DNA of 64,000 nucleotides from the NCBI RefSeq assembly GCF_018323985.1, contig NZ_AP024590.1:496001-560000 (forward strand), read 5' to 3'. Position numbers and translations under genes: made by a program. This stretch comes from Enterobacter kobei. GTDB taxonomy: Bacteria > Pseudomonadota > Gammaproteobacteria > Enterobacterales > Enterobacteriaceae. Shown here in pieces: positions 23,795-36,100 of this stretch. Below the pieces are notes generated by a model, which was given only the letters and a program-made list of their open reading frames with translations, had not been told where the DNA came from and ran no database searches. The first letter of the stretch is position 1; each line of letters begins with the position of its first letter.

Positions 23795-24577
23795 ATGAAC
23801 GCATTTGATCCTGACTCTGACCACTCTGCTGAAAACGTCGCGCACCGGCTGCGCCGTCGTCCGCTGGCGCGTAAAAAGCTCTCGGAGATGGTGGAAGAAG
23901 AGCTGGAGCAGATGATCCGCCGCCGTGAAGTCACGGAGGGGGAGCAACTACCGTCCGAGCGTGAACTGATGGCCCTGTTCAACGTCGGCCGCCCGTCGGT
24001 GCGTGAAGCGCTGGCCGCGTTAAAGCGTAAGGGCCTGGTGCAAATCAGCAACGGCGAACGGGCGCGCGTATCGCGTCCCACTGCCGATACGATCGTCAGC
24101 GAGCTGTCCGGTATGGCGAAAGACTTCCTTTCGCGTCCTGGCGGTATTGCCCATTTTGAACAGCTGCGTTTGTTCTTTGAATCCAGTCTCGTACGTTACG
24201 CCGCTGAGCACGCCACCGAGGCGCAGATCGAACAGCTCAGCAAAGCCCTGGAGTGGAACAGCCAGACGCTGGATGACAACGCGCTTTTCATCCGCTCGGA
24301 CGTCGAGTTTCACCGCGTGCTGGCGCAAATTCCCGGTAATCCTATCTTCAATGCCATTCATCTTTCGCTGCTCGACTGGCTGATCGCCGCCCGGCCGACC
24401 GTACCGGAAAAAGAACTGCATCAGCACAATAACGTCAGCTATCAACAACATATTGAGATCGTCAACGCGATCCGCCAGCGCGATCCTGATGCCGCCGACC
24501 GCGCCCTGCATACCCATCTGAACAGCGTCTTTGCCACATGGCACGCCTTCGACAAAAAGAAAAAATCCCGCGCCTGA
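23795..24577 (+). CDS. nanR: Sialic acid-responsive repressor NanR
   Basis: A 260-residue GntR-family (FadR subgroup) repressor. It has an N-terminal extension, a winged helix-turn-helix (about 35-105, with [20 protein letters not shown]) and a C-terminal helical FCD domain with metal- and ligand-binding histidines. It is close to E. coli NanR (263 residues), which binds GGTATA repeats and is released by N-acetylneuraminate. Such repeats are present between nanR and nanA. Upstream, GGCGCT precedes the ATG weakly, suggesting low translation. Confidence 0.95.
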   Translation: MNAFDPDSDHSAENVAHRLRRRPLARKKLSEMVEEELEQMIRRREVTEGEQLPSERELMALFNVGRPSVREALAALKRKGLVQISNGERARVSRPTADTIVSELSGMAKDFLSRPGGIAHFEQLRLFFESSLVRYAAEHATEAQIEQLSKALEWNSQTLDDNALFIRSDVEFHRVLAQIPGNPIFNAIHLSLLDWLIAARPTVPEKELHQHNNVSYQQHIEIVNAIRQRDPDAADRALHTHLNSVFATWHAFDKKKKSRA

Positions 24578-24667
24578 TCCTGTCATCCAATAACGATCCC
24601 TGCACGATCGTTTAGTGAAGTAGATCCCATTCCCTGCGTTCAGGGAAGAAATGTCTGTTTTGTGCTC

Positions 24668-24691
24668 TGGTATAACAGGTATAAAGGTATA
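24668..24691 (+). promoter_or_regulatory. NanR operator: three GGTATA repeats
   Basis: GGTATA occurs at 24669-24674, 24678-24683 and 24686-24691, the same spacing as in the E. coli nanA operator. It lies 35 bases upstream of the nanA start and overlaps a likely TATAAC -10 element (24671-24676). This supports sialic acid induction of nanATKQ through NanR. Confidence 0.9.
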
Positions 24692-24725
24692 TAGTCATAC
24701 AATCATAACCCGTCAGGAGAAGTTC

Positions 24726-25619
24726 ATGTCTGTTCAGCTAAAAGGCGTTATGCCCGCTCTGTTAACCCCGTTCGACGCCAGCGAAAATCTGGATACCGAA
24801 AGCCTGCGCCGTCTGGTGCGCTTCAATATCAGTCAGGGAATCGACGGGCTGTACGTGGGCGGATCCACCGGCGAAGCCTTTGTTCAGAGCATCGCTGAGC
24901 GTGAGGAAGTGCTGGAGATCGTGGCCGAAGAAGCCAAAGGCAAAATTACGCTGATCGCCCATGTCGGCACCGTGAGCACCCGGGAAACGCAGCAACTGGC
25001 GAAAGCGGCCAGCCGTTACGGGTTTGACGCGGTATCCGCCGTCACGCCGTTTTACTATCCCTTTAGTTTCGCTGAGCACTGCGATCACTACCGGGCGGCC
25101 ATTGAGGCGGCCGACGGCCTGCCAATGGTGGTTTACAACATTCCGGCGCTGAGCGGCGTGAAGCTGACGCTTGAGCAAATCAGCACGCTGGTGACGTTGC
25201 CCGGCGTCGGCGCACTGAAACAGACTTCGGGCGATCTCTTCCAGATGGAGCAGATCCATCGCGCCCATCCGGCGCTGGTGCTTTATAACGGTTATGACGA
25301 AATCTTTGCCTCTGGTCTGCTGGCCGGGGCGAATGGCGGTATTGGCAGCACCTATAACATCATGGGCTGGCGCTACATGGGGATCGTCCGCGCGCTCGCC
25401 GAAGGCGATATCGCCACCGCGCAACGTTTGCAGACCGAGTGCAATAAAGTGATCGATCTGCTGATCAAGGTGGGTGTCTTCCGCGGTCTGAAAACCGTGC
25501 TGCACTATATGGACGTGCTGGCGGTACCACTGTGCCGTAAGCCCTTTGCCCCGGTTGATGAACACTATCTGCCAGAACTGCAAGCCCTGGCGGAACAGCT
25601 GCTTGCTGAAAAGCGCTAA
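24726..25619 (+). CDS. nanA: N-acetylneuraminate lyase
   Basis: A 297-residue TIM-barrel aldolase of the DapA/NAL family that splits N-acetylneuraminate to N-acetylmannosamine and pyruvate. The catalytic tyrosine is in [10 protein letters not shown] (near 137) and the Schiff-base lysine in ALKQTSGD (near 165); the substrate loop GGSTGEAF is present. The ATG at 24726 is preceded by CAGGAGAA and gives the conserved start [16 protein letters not shown]. It is the first gene of the sialic acid operon. Confidence 0.97.
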   Translation: MSVQLKGVMPALLTPFDASENLDTESLRRLVRFNISQGIDGLYVGGSTGEAFVQSIAEREEVLEIVAEEAKGKITLIAHVGTVSTRETQQLAKAASRYGFDAVSAVTPFYYPFSFAEHCDHYRAAIEAADGLPMVVYNIPALSGVKLTLEQISTLVTLPGVGALKQTSGDLFQMEQIHRAHPALVLYNGYDEIFASGLLAGANGGIGSTYNIMGWRYMGIVRALAEGDIATAQRLQTECNKVIDLLIKVGVFRGLKTVLHYMDVLAVPLCRKPFAPVDEHYLPELQALAEQLLAEKR

Positions 25620-25625
25620 CCTGAT

Positions 25626-25651
25626 GCCGGGCGGCAACAGGTTAGCCCGGC
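25626..25651. repeat. Hairpin between nanA and nanT
   Basis: GCCGGGC (25626-25632) and GCCCGGC (25645-25651) form a perfect 7-bp GC stem with a 12-base loop in the 65-bp nanA-nanT gap. No U-tract follows. It may stabilise nanA mRNA or be a REP remnant. Confidence 0.5.
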
Positions 25652-25684
25652 CCTGCACAACAGACCGAGCGTCGGGAGTACGTT

Positions 25685-27180
25685 ATGACTATGCCTGTCC
25701 AAAGCATCCCGTGGTATCGCCATCTTGATCGCAGCCAGTGGCGGGCGTTCAGCGCCGCCTGGCTTGGCTATCTGCTGGATGGATTTGATTTTGTCTTGAT
25801 CGCGCTGGTGTTAACCGAGATCCAGGGCGAGTTCGGCCTGACGACGGTGCAGGCAGCGAGCCTGATTTCTGCTGCCTTTATTTCCCGCTGGTTCGGCGGG
25901 CTAATGCTGGGGGCGATGGGGGACCGCTACGGTCGACGACTCGCGATGGTCACCAGTATTATTTTATTCTCCGTCGGCACGCTGGCCTGTGGTTTCGCGC
26001 CGGGCTACACCACCATGTTTATTGCCCGTCTGGTGATTGGTATGGGAATGGCGGGCGAATACGGCTCCAGCGCTACCTACGTGATTGAAAGCTGGCCGAA
26101 GCAACTGCGCAACAAGGCGAGTGGCTTTTTAATCTCTGGTTTTTCCGTTGGCGCTGTGATCGCCGCTCAGGTTTACAGCCTGGTGGTCCCCGTATGGGGC
26201 TGGCGCGCGCTGTTTTTTATCGGCATCGTGCCGATCGTTTTCGCGCTCTGGCTGCGTAAAAATATTCCTGAAGCGGAAGACTGGCAGCAAAAACACGCCG
26301 GTAAAGCGCCGGTGCGCACTATGGTCGACATTCTCTATCGGGGCAAACTTCGCCTTCTGAACGTGCTAATGACGGCGATTGCCGCCGCTGCGCTGTGGTA
26401 TTGCTTTGCCGCGCAGATGAAAAACGCGGCGCTGGTGCTGGTCTTTGGCCTGCTGTGCGCGGCGATCTTTATCAGCTTTATGGTGCAAAGCAGCGGCAAA
26501 CGCTGGCCGACGGGCGTGATGCTGATGGTGGTGGTGCTGTTTGCCTTCCTCTATTCGTGGCCCATTCAGGCGCTGTTGCCCACGTACCTGAAAACCGACC
26601 TGGCTTACGATCCCTCTACCGTCGCGCGGGTGCTGTTCTTCAGTGGTTTTGGCGCAGCGGTGGGTTGCTGTGTAGGCGGTTTTCTTGGCGACTGGCTGGG
26701 CACGCGCAAAGCCTATGTTTATAGTCTGCTGGCCTCGCAGTTGCTGATTATCCCGGTGTTTGCCATTGGCGGTGCCAACATCTGGGTGCTGGGCTTGTTA
26801 CTCTTCTTCCAGCAGATGCTCGGGCAGGGGATCTCCGGGATCTTACCGAAGCTGATCGGCGGCTATTTCGATACCGATCAACGCGCGGCGGGGCTGGGCT
26901 TCACTTATAACGTCGGGGCGCTGGGCGGTGCGCTGGCACCGATCATTGGCGCGCTCTTCGCGCAAAAAATGGAACTGGGCACCGCGCTGGGATCGCTCTC
27001 TTTCAGCCTGACCTTTGTGGTGATCCTGTTAATTGGTCTTGATATGCCCTCCCGGGTCCAGCGCTGGCTGCGACCGGAAGCGCTGCGCACGCACGACGCC
27101 ATTGATGGCAAACCCTTTAGCGGCGCGCTGACGTATAACGCGGATAACAGCGACATTGTGAAAACCAGGAGGGCGGCGAA

Positions 27181-27184
<4 letters not shown>
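25685..27184 (+). CDS. nanT: Sialic acid:H+ symporter NanT
   Basis: A 499-residue major facilitator superfamily transporter with 14 predicted membrane segments, as in E. coli NanT (496). It brings N-acetylneuraminate into the cytoplasm. The MFS loop motif [13 protein letters not shown] follows the second segment. The last codons diverge from E. coli and contain an AGGAGG (27167-27172) that serves as ribosome binding site for nanK, whose ATG overlaps the nanT TGA. In E. coli nanE lies between these two genes. Confidence 0.96.
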
Positions 27185-28520
<1,336 letters not shown>

Positions 28521-28551
28521 AAAGCGGGGGCGAATAGCGCCCCCGCATGTA

Positions 28552-31392
28552 TTACCAGCGATAGTTCCAGAGAACATGGCCGCCGTAGGCGTCATAGCTG
28601 TTTTCGCCCCATTCGCCCAAAGCGCGTACGGAGATCGACATGTTTTTGTTGAGATCGCCGCTAATGCCAACCTCCAGCTGTCCACGGTTTTCTGGGGTTT
28701 CGTCATGCGCCGATTCACCATTAAACTCGAGATCGTTCATCCCTGCACCGTTAAGCCAGTTCACAGCAACCCAGGGCTGCCAGGCACCTGGTGTGGTTTT
28801 ATCCACATTGCTGAAGCGAACGCCGAGTCGCGTCAGGTAGCTGTCGTCATCCGGCACGGCGATGCGAGTCCCATCATTTTCCGTGTGATCGTTCTGTTCG
28901 AGGTAGCTATAAACAATTTGGCCCTGTGGCTCGACCTTCCAGTGGCGGTCGGTAACGGAATCCAGAAGCCACGCGTGACCCGCTTCAATAGAGGCCGCAA
29001 ATCCATTGCTGCTATAGTCTTCACGTGCCGCCCGATCGCCCTGCACCCAACTGTCATACCAGTTTGCTGCAACCCAGCTGTCGATATAGCTGCCAAGGCG
29101 TAATTCAGGATCTTGCTGCCAGGTCGCATAGAGACCAACATTGTAGCCGCTAACGTGGCCCTTCGCGGAACGCTTGTTTAATGCGGCTTGCGCATGGGTT
29201 TCGCTTAAGCCAGCGCCCAGCATGAAACCGGCATGCCATTCGCCCTCTTCGGATATGCGGGTGAGAAGATCGCTACCCATTTGAATGACATGCATTTTTG
29301 TGTTGTAGCTACCGAGAGTGCCATCAACGTTGTTGTCATGGTAGCGTCCACGGACATACATCCAGCCATTTTTCTCATCGGTGCCACGTGCCAGCAATTG
29401 TTCACGATCGTCACGTTTGTGGATAAACATCTGCTGGGCAGCCAGGTAGTTACCCAGATAGGCACCGGTTTCAGGATTCGGTACCTCTGGCGGAGTGGGA
29501 TCATTATCACCGCCGTTATCGCCGCTGTTGTCACCACCGTTATCACCGCCGTCGTTATCACCGCCACCGTTATCACCGCCGCCGTTGTCACCGCCGCCGT
29601 TATCACTGCCGCCGTTATCACCGCCGCCGTTGTCACCGCCGCCGTTGTCACCGCCGCCGTTATCACCGCCGCCGTTGTCATCATCCTTTTCAGACACGAG
29701 GAACCAGTCGTTATTTTTTTTGGTCAGGTTGTATTCCCACTTGCCGACTGTTGCCGGAGCAGCAAGGGTGAAGGTGGCATCGGAAGAGCCACCTACCGAT
29801 ATAATCTCAATGCCATTTATAGTTTGTGCGCCCTGTCCGCCGATATTAGTCAACGCCACCTTTGACTCGCCGCTGGTGTTGCCGGTGATAGTCAGCCGGT
29901 CGGTTGCGGCGCTGTCATCCGCGAGGGTGGTGTTCATGACGATCTGGCTACCCGCATTACCAACATAATCACCGTTAATGGTAAAACGCTGACCCGGCTG
30001 GGTCTGAGTGCTGCCAATAACCAGCGAACCACTGTTGTTGACGGTGCCGTTCACGGTATCTGCGGTTGTGGACGCGGGATTGCCTGCTGTCGCCACATTC
30101 CAGGCCGCCAGCGTGCCACCAGTCATAATATTCACGTTGCCCGCTATCGTACCGGCACTGGCCAGGGTGGCGCTGTTGTTGATATTAATGCGGGCAGGTG
30201 CGGTAGTGGTACCCAGCGCGCTGTCTTTGGCGACCAGCGTGGTACCGCCATTGAGGTCGGTACCGCCGGTATAATTGAACACGCCGTCAAGGGTCAGGGT
30301 GCTGGCATCAGATTTGATTAACTTACCGGTGCCACTGATATCGCTGCTGAAGGTTGAATTACCGCTCTGATTAAACACCAGCGTCCCGTTATTGGTGACC
30401 GCATCAGAGGTGAATGCCGCCGTATGCGTGGCATCGCCTAATTGTAAGGCTGCACCCTCATTGATTGTGGTGCCGCCGGCATTATTTACCGTACCGGTTA
30501 GCGTTAAAGTGCCGCTGGTGACCTGCAGGACTTTATCATTGAGTGTTTTATCGTCATTGCCTAACAGATCAATTTCACCGCTCAGTGTCCATGCATTGCC
30601 CCTCATATTTAAAGAAGCGAAACCATCACCTTCATTCAAGCCGACAAAATTGCTGTCTTCACTACCTTTATCTTCTAGGATTAGTTTATTATTCTTCGAG
30701 TTCGTGGTAAGGACATCACCGCTTAGGTTAGATCCTTCCTGTAATCTTAAACTGTTATTTTTACTCGATTCAAATTTAATAGCATAAACGTTGCCTTCAA
30801 TTTTTCCTGAGTTAATAATGCTTGTTTCACCATTCCCAGTGACTACAATTGCTGATGCGCTTTCACTATTGATAACGCCTTCATTTTTTAATGACATAGT
30901 TCCGTTAGTAATTTGAATCGCATCGCCATTTTTTGAATTTATTGTCCCGTTGTTATTTAAGCCGAAATTATTTTCTCCTATTATCGCGTTTTGAGTCCCT
31001 TCAATAAGGGAACCTGATGCATTATTAATTTCAGTTTGTGCGCCGTTAATTACTTTAATTGCGTATGAGTTTCCTTTAATTGTGTTATTGTTGTTTACAT
31101 CACCATCAATGTTGGAAATGTTTATTGCGCCGCCATCGTCATTTTTTACTAATCCATTGTTAGTAAATGTTTGAATACTTCCACCCAAGATATTGATCGT
31201 TGGCGCTGTAGCGTTAGATTGCTCGATAGTTGTCCCGCTTTCAACTATATAATCATAAAAGTCATCATTTAAGGTTCCAGGCCCGGTGACTGTTTGTGAA
31301 AACGACACAGAAGACGAAAAAAAAGCAATAGCGGGCATTAATTTTAATATTGTTTTGGTTATCAAATTCAATTGATGTGGTGTATATGACAT
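28552..31392 (-). CDS. Type V autotransporter, AIDA/pertactin-like adhesin
   Basis: A 946-residue outer membrane autotransporter. It shows an N-terminal signal region (hydrophobic 18-32), a beta-helical passenger (about 35-565) with an autotransporter-associated repeat at 346-388 and a pertactin-like junction ending WEYNLTKKNNDWFLVSE, then a DNGGG repeat linker (572-630) and a C-terminal 12-strand barrel (about 670-946) ending in Trp (WNYRW). Residues 75-210 hold six 22-25-residue repeats built on N-x-G-x-I...A-I-x-V. The first third is visibly AT-richer than the rest, suggesting a recombined passenger. No catalytic motif is seen, so adhesion or biofilm is the likely role. ATG 31392 follows GGAAG. 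E. coli carries gltF-yhcADEFG here. Confidence 0.88.
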   Translation of the reverse strand: MSYTPHQLNLITKTILKLMPAIAFFSSSVSFSQTVTGPGTLNDDFYDYIVESGTTIEQSNATAPTINILGGSIQTFTNNGLVKNDDGGAINISNIDGDVNNNNTIKGNSYAIKVINGAQTEINNASGSLIEGTQNAIIGENNFGLNNNGTINSKNGDAIQITNGTMSLKNEGVINSESASAIVVTGNGETSIINSGKIEGNVYAIKFESSKNNSLRLQEGSNLSGDVLTTNSKNNKLILEDKGSEDSNFVGLNEGDGFASLNMRGNAWTLSGEIDLLGNDDKTLNDKVLQVTSGTLTLTGTVNNAGGTTINEGAALQLGDATHTAAFTSDAVTNNGTLVFNQSGNSTFSSDISGTGKLIKSDASTLTLDGVFNYTGGTDLNGGTTLVAKDSALGTTTAPARININNSATLASAGTIAGNVNIMTGGTLAAWNVATAGNPASTTADTVNGTVNNSGSLVIGSTQTQPGQRFTINGDYVGNAGSQIVMNTTLADDSAATDRLTITGNTSGESKVALTNIGGQGAQTINGIEIISVGGSSDATFTLAAPATVGKWEYNLTKKNNDWFLVSEKDDDNGGGDNGGGDNGGGDNGGGDNGGSDNGGGDNGGGDNGGGDNDGGDNGGDNSGDNGGDNDPTPPEVPNPETGAYLGNYLAAQQMFIHKRDDREQLLARGTDEKNGWMYVRGRYHDNNVDGTLGSYNTKMHVIQMGSDLLTRISEEGEWHAGFMLGAGLSETHAQAALNKRSAKGHVSGYNVGLYATWQQDPELRLGSYIDSWVAANWYDSWVQGDRAAREDYSSNGFAASIEAGHAWLLDSVTDRHWKVEPQGQIVYSYLEQNDHTENDGTRIAVPDDDSYLTRLGVRFSNVDKTTPGAWQPWVAVNWLNGAGMNDLEFNGESAHDETPENRGQLEVGISGDLNKNMSISVRALGEWGENSYDAYGGHVLWNYRW
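29503..29679 (-). repeat. 15-bp tandem repeat encoding a DNGGG linker
   Basis: About twelve consecutive units encode Asp-Asn-Gly-Gly-Gly or close variants (DNGGS, DNDGG, DNGG, DNSG) at residues 572-630 of the autotransporter. The period is mainly 15 bp, so unit gain or loss keeps the frame. It joins the passenger to the barrel. Confidence 0.9.
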
Positions 31393-31653
31393 GATTACTT
31401 CCGATGTAAGAAATGAAATAAGCGGGGAATGTTATTCGTATGCTTTCCTTAAGTAAATATCTGCGGTAATGGCAATCAGTCAATAGTTACAGATGACTCT
31501 TATTTTAGGACTGCTTTATTCAATAGGTGAATATGAAAGCTTTTAATTATTGATGTGAGGTGGGGTGAGGCGTGTTGAAAAAATAGTGGCAGGAGAATAT
31601 AAAAAAACGCGATCTGGATAAATAGTAGCAAAATAGATAGGTTACACATATGA
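31393..31653. other. AT-rich region upstream of the autotransporter
   Basis: No gene seen. The stretch lies between the start of the autotransporter and the gltD terminator hairpin. It is markedly AT-rich, consistent with a promoter region of an acquired gene and possibly with H-NS binding. No specific operator was recognised. Confidence 0.5.
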
Positions 31654-31691
31654 ATCATCGTGGCGGTGCAGGAGCGCACCGCCACGATGAT
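31654..31691 (-). terminator. Perfect 16-bp hairpin after gltD
   Basis: Arms 31654-31669 and 31676-31691 are exactly complementary over 16 bp (core CGTGGCGGTGC) with a six-base loop. The hairpin starts three bases after the gltD stop. There is no long U-tract, so it may work as an mRNA 3' stabiliser or Rho-assisted terminator rather than a classic intrinsic terminator. Confidence 0.7.
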
Positions 31692-31694
31692 GGC

Positions 31695-33122
<1,428 letters not shown>

Positions 33123-36100
33123 TTACTGCGCCTGCACCCGCAGCTCAGCTGCGGAACGACTACGGTGACCCAACAGTGCTTTAACATCGCTGGACTTCGG
33201 TTTAACCAGCGCGAATCTGGTGGAGAACGCTGGCCAGTTCGCCAGGATCTCTTCGCCGCGTGAGGAGCCCGTATGCTGCACGTGCTCGGTGATCAAACCA
33301 CGCAGATGCTCTTCATGGATGGCAAGATCATCAACGCTCAGCACTTCCACCAGCTCCGGGTTCACACGCTTACGGAATTCGCCATCTTCATCCAGTACGT
33401 AGGCGAAGCCGCCCGTCATACCGGCACCGAAGTTAACGCCCGTTTTACCCAGAATGCAGACAATACCGCCGGTCATATATTCACAACCGTTATCACCGAT
33501 GCCTTCCACTACAGTGATAGCACCGGAGTTACGCACGGCAAAACGTTCACCCGCGCGCCCTGCGGCATACAGGCGGCCACCGGTCGCACCATACAGACAG
33601 GTGTTACCGATAATGCTCGCCTTATGACTGAGGAACGCTGAACCCACCGGCGGACGCACCGCCAGCAGCCCGCCCGCCATGCCTTTACCCACATAGTCGT
33701 TGGCATCGCCGGTCAGGTACAATTCCACGCCACCCGCATTCCACACGCCAAAGCTCTGGCCAGCAGTACCGCTGAAGTGCGCTTTGATCGGATCGGCTGC
33801 CAGTCCCTGATCGCCATGCTTCTGGGCGATATAACCGGACAGCGACGCGCCAACGGAACGGTCGGTGTTGCGAATATCAAACCAGAACGTTTTGCTCTGG
33901 CCTTCGTCCACATAGGGCTTCGCCTGCGACAACAACTGGGCGTTCAGCACGCCGTTATCAAACGGCGGGTTGTGCTCGGTGCAGTGCAGCGCTTTACCCG
34001 GATGCGGTTCGGCGGTTTCCAGCAGTTTGCTCAGATCCAGTTTCTGCTGCTTGGCGGTGTAACCTTCCAGCGCGATCAGCAGATCGGTGCGGCCAATCAG
34101 ATCCACCAGACGTTTCACGCCCAGTTGCGCCATTAGCTCACGGGTTTCAAGGGCGATAAATTCAAAGTAGTTGGTCACTTTGAACGGCAGACCGTGATAA
34201 TGGTTTTTACGCAGTTTGTCGTCCTGGGTTGCCACGCCGGTGGCGCAGTTGTTCAGGTGGCAAATACGCAGGTATTTACAGCCGAGTGCGACCATCGGGC
34301 CGGTGCCGAAGCCGAAGCTTTCCGCGCCGAGGATGGCGGCTTTAATAATATCCACGCCGGTTTTCAGACCGCCGTCGACCTGCAGGCGGATCTTATGGCG
34401 TAAGCCGTTAGCGACCAGCGCCTGCTGGGTTTCCACCAGACCCAGTTCCCACGGGCAGCCTGCGTATTTCACCGAGGAGAGCGGGCTTGCACCGGTGCCG
34501 CCGTCATAACCGGCGATGGTGATCAGATCCGCATAGGCTTTAGCCACGCCGGTGGCGATGGTGCCGACACCTGGCTCGGACACCAGTTTCACGGAGATCA
34601 TCGCTTTCGGGTTGACCTGTTTTAAGTCAAAAATCAGCTGCGCCAGATCCTCGATGGAGTAAATATCGTGGTGCGGCGGTGGCGAAATCAGCGTCACGCC
34701 AGGCACGGAGTAGCGCAGTTTGGCGATGTATGGGGTGACTTTATCACCCGGTAACTGACCGCCTTCGCCAGGTTTTGCGCCCTGGGCCACTTTAATCTGG
34801 ATCACATCGGCATTCACCAGGTAGGCCGGGGTAACGCCAAAACGTCCTGAAGCCACCTGTTTGATGCGCGACACTTTATTGGTGCCATAGCGCGCTGGAT
34901 CTTCGCCGCCTTCACCGGAGTTGGAATTGCCGCCGATGCTGTTCATCGCTTCCGCCAGCGCTTCGTGCGCTTCCGGGCTTAACGCGCCGATCGACATGGC
35001 TGCCGTATCGAAACGCTTGAACAGCTCCTGCGCTGGTTCCACGTCGTCAATGCTGACGGCGTCGGCAGGCGGATTGATAGCCAACAGATCGCGCAGCGTC
35101 GCCGCCGGGCGTTCGTTAACCAGCTTCGCATACTGCTGGTAATCGCTGTAATCGCCGGTTTGCACTGCCTGTTGCAGCGTGCGCACCACGTCCGGGTTAT
35201 AGGCGTGGTATTCACCGCCGTGCACGTATTTCAGCAGGCCGCCCTGATCCAGCGGTTTACGCGCCAGCCAGGCACGCTTCGACAGGTTCAGCAGATCCTG
35301 CTGGAAGTCGCTGAAGCTTGCGCCGCCGATACGGCTGACCACGCCATTGAAGCAAAGGTCTGCCACATCGTCATGCAGACCGACCGCTTCGAACAGCTTC
35401 GAGCAGCGATAAGAGGCGATGGTCGAGATGCCCATTTTGGACATGATCTTGTACAGACCTTTGTTGATGCCGTTACGGTAGTTCAGCATCACGGTACGGT
35501 AGCTTTTCTCGATAGCGCGGGTATCGATCAGTTTCGCCAGGGTTTCATAGGCGAGGTACGGATAGATAGCGGTCGCGCCAAAGCCCAGCAGTACGGCAAA
35601 GTGGTGCGGATCGCGCGCGCTGGCGGTTTCAACAATGATGTTGGCGTCGCAGCGCAGATTTTTTTCCACCAGTCGGGTCTGAACCGCGCCCACCGCCATC
35701 GGTGCCGGTACCGGCAGACGATTTTTGGCGATGTTGCGATCCGAGAGCACCAGCAGTACCGTGCCGTCGCGCACCATGGCTTCCGCTTTATCACACAGCG
35801 CTTTTACCACCTCTTCAAGCGTGCTGTCGTTCACGTCAAAGGTGATATCAAGCGTGTCGGCGCGGTAGTGATGCTCCGTCATGGTGGTGAGCTGTTTGAA
35901 ATCGGAGTACAGCAGGATCGGCGATTTGAAACTCAGGCGATGCGCCTGGCCTTCTGCTTCACAGAAGACGTTCATTTCGCGGCCAATGCTGGTAGCCAGC
36001 GACATCACATGCGCCTCACGCAGCGGATCGATTGGCGGGTTCGTGACCTGCGCAAACTGCTGGCGGAAGTAATCGTAAATGATGCGCGGCTGGCTGGAGA

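Noticed and set aside
29503..29679. Short regular repeats that might suggest a CRISPR array
   Set aside because: The units are contiguous, without spacers, and lie in frame inside a coding sequence; no cas gene is nearby.
29495..29968. Plus-strand open frame rich in Leu-Ser-Pro-Pro repeats, antisense to the autotransporter
   Set aside because: It is a by-product of the GC-rich 15-bp repeat in the autotransporter gene, which is open in several frames. No homology or ribosome binding site supports it.
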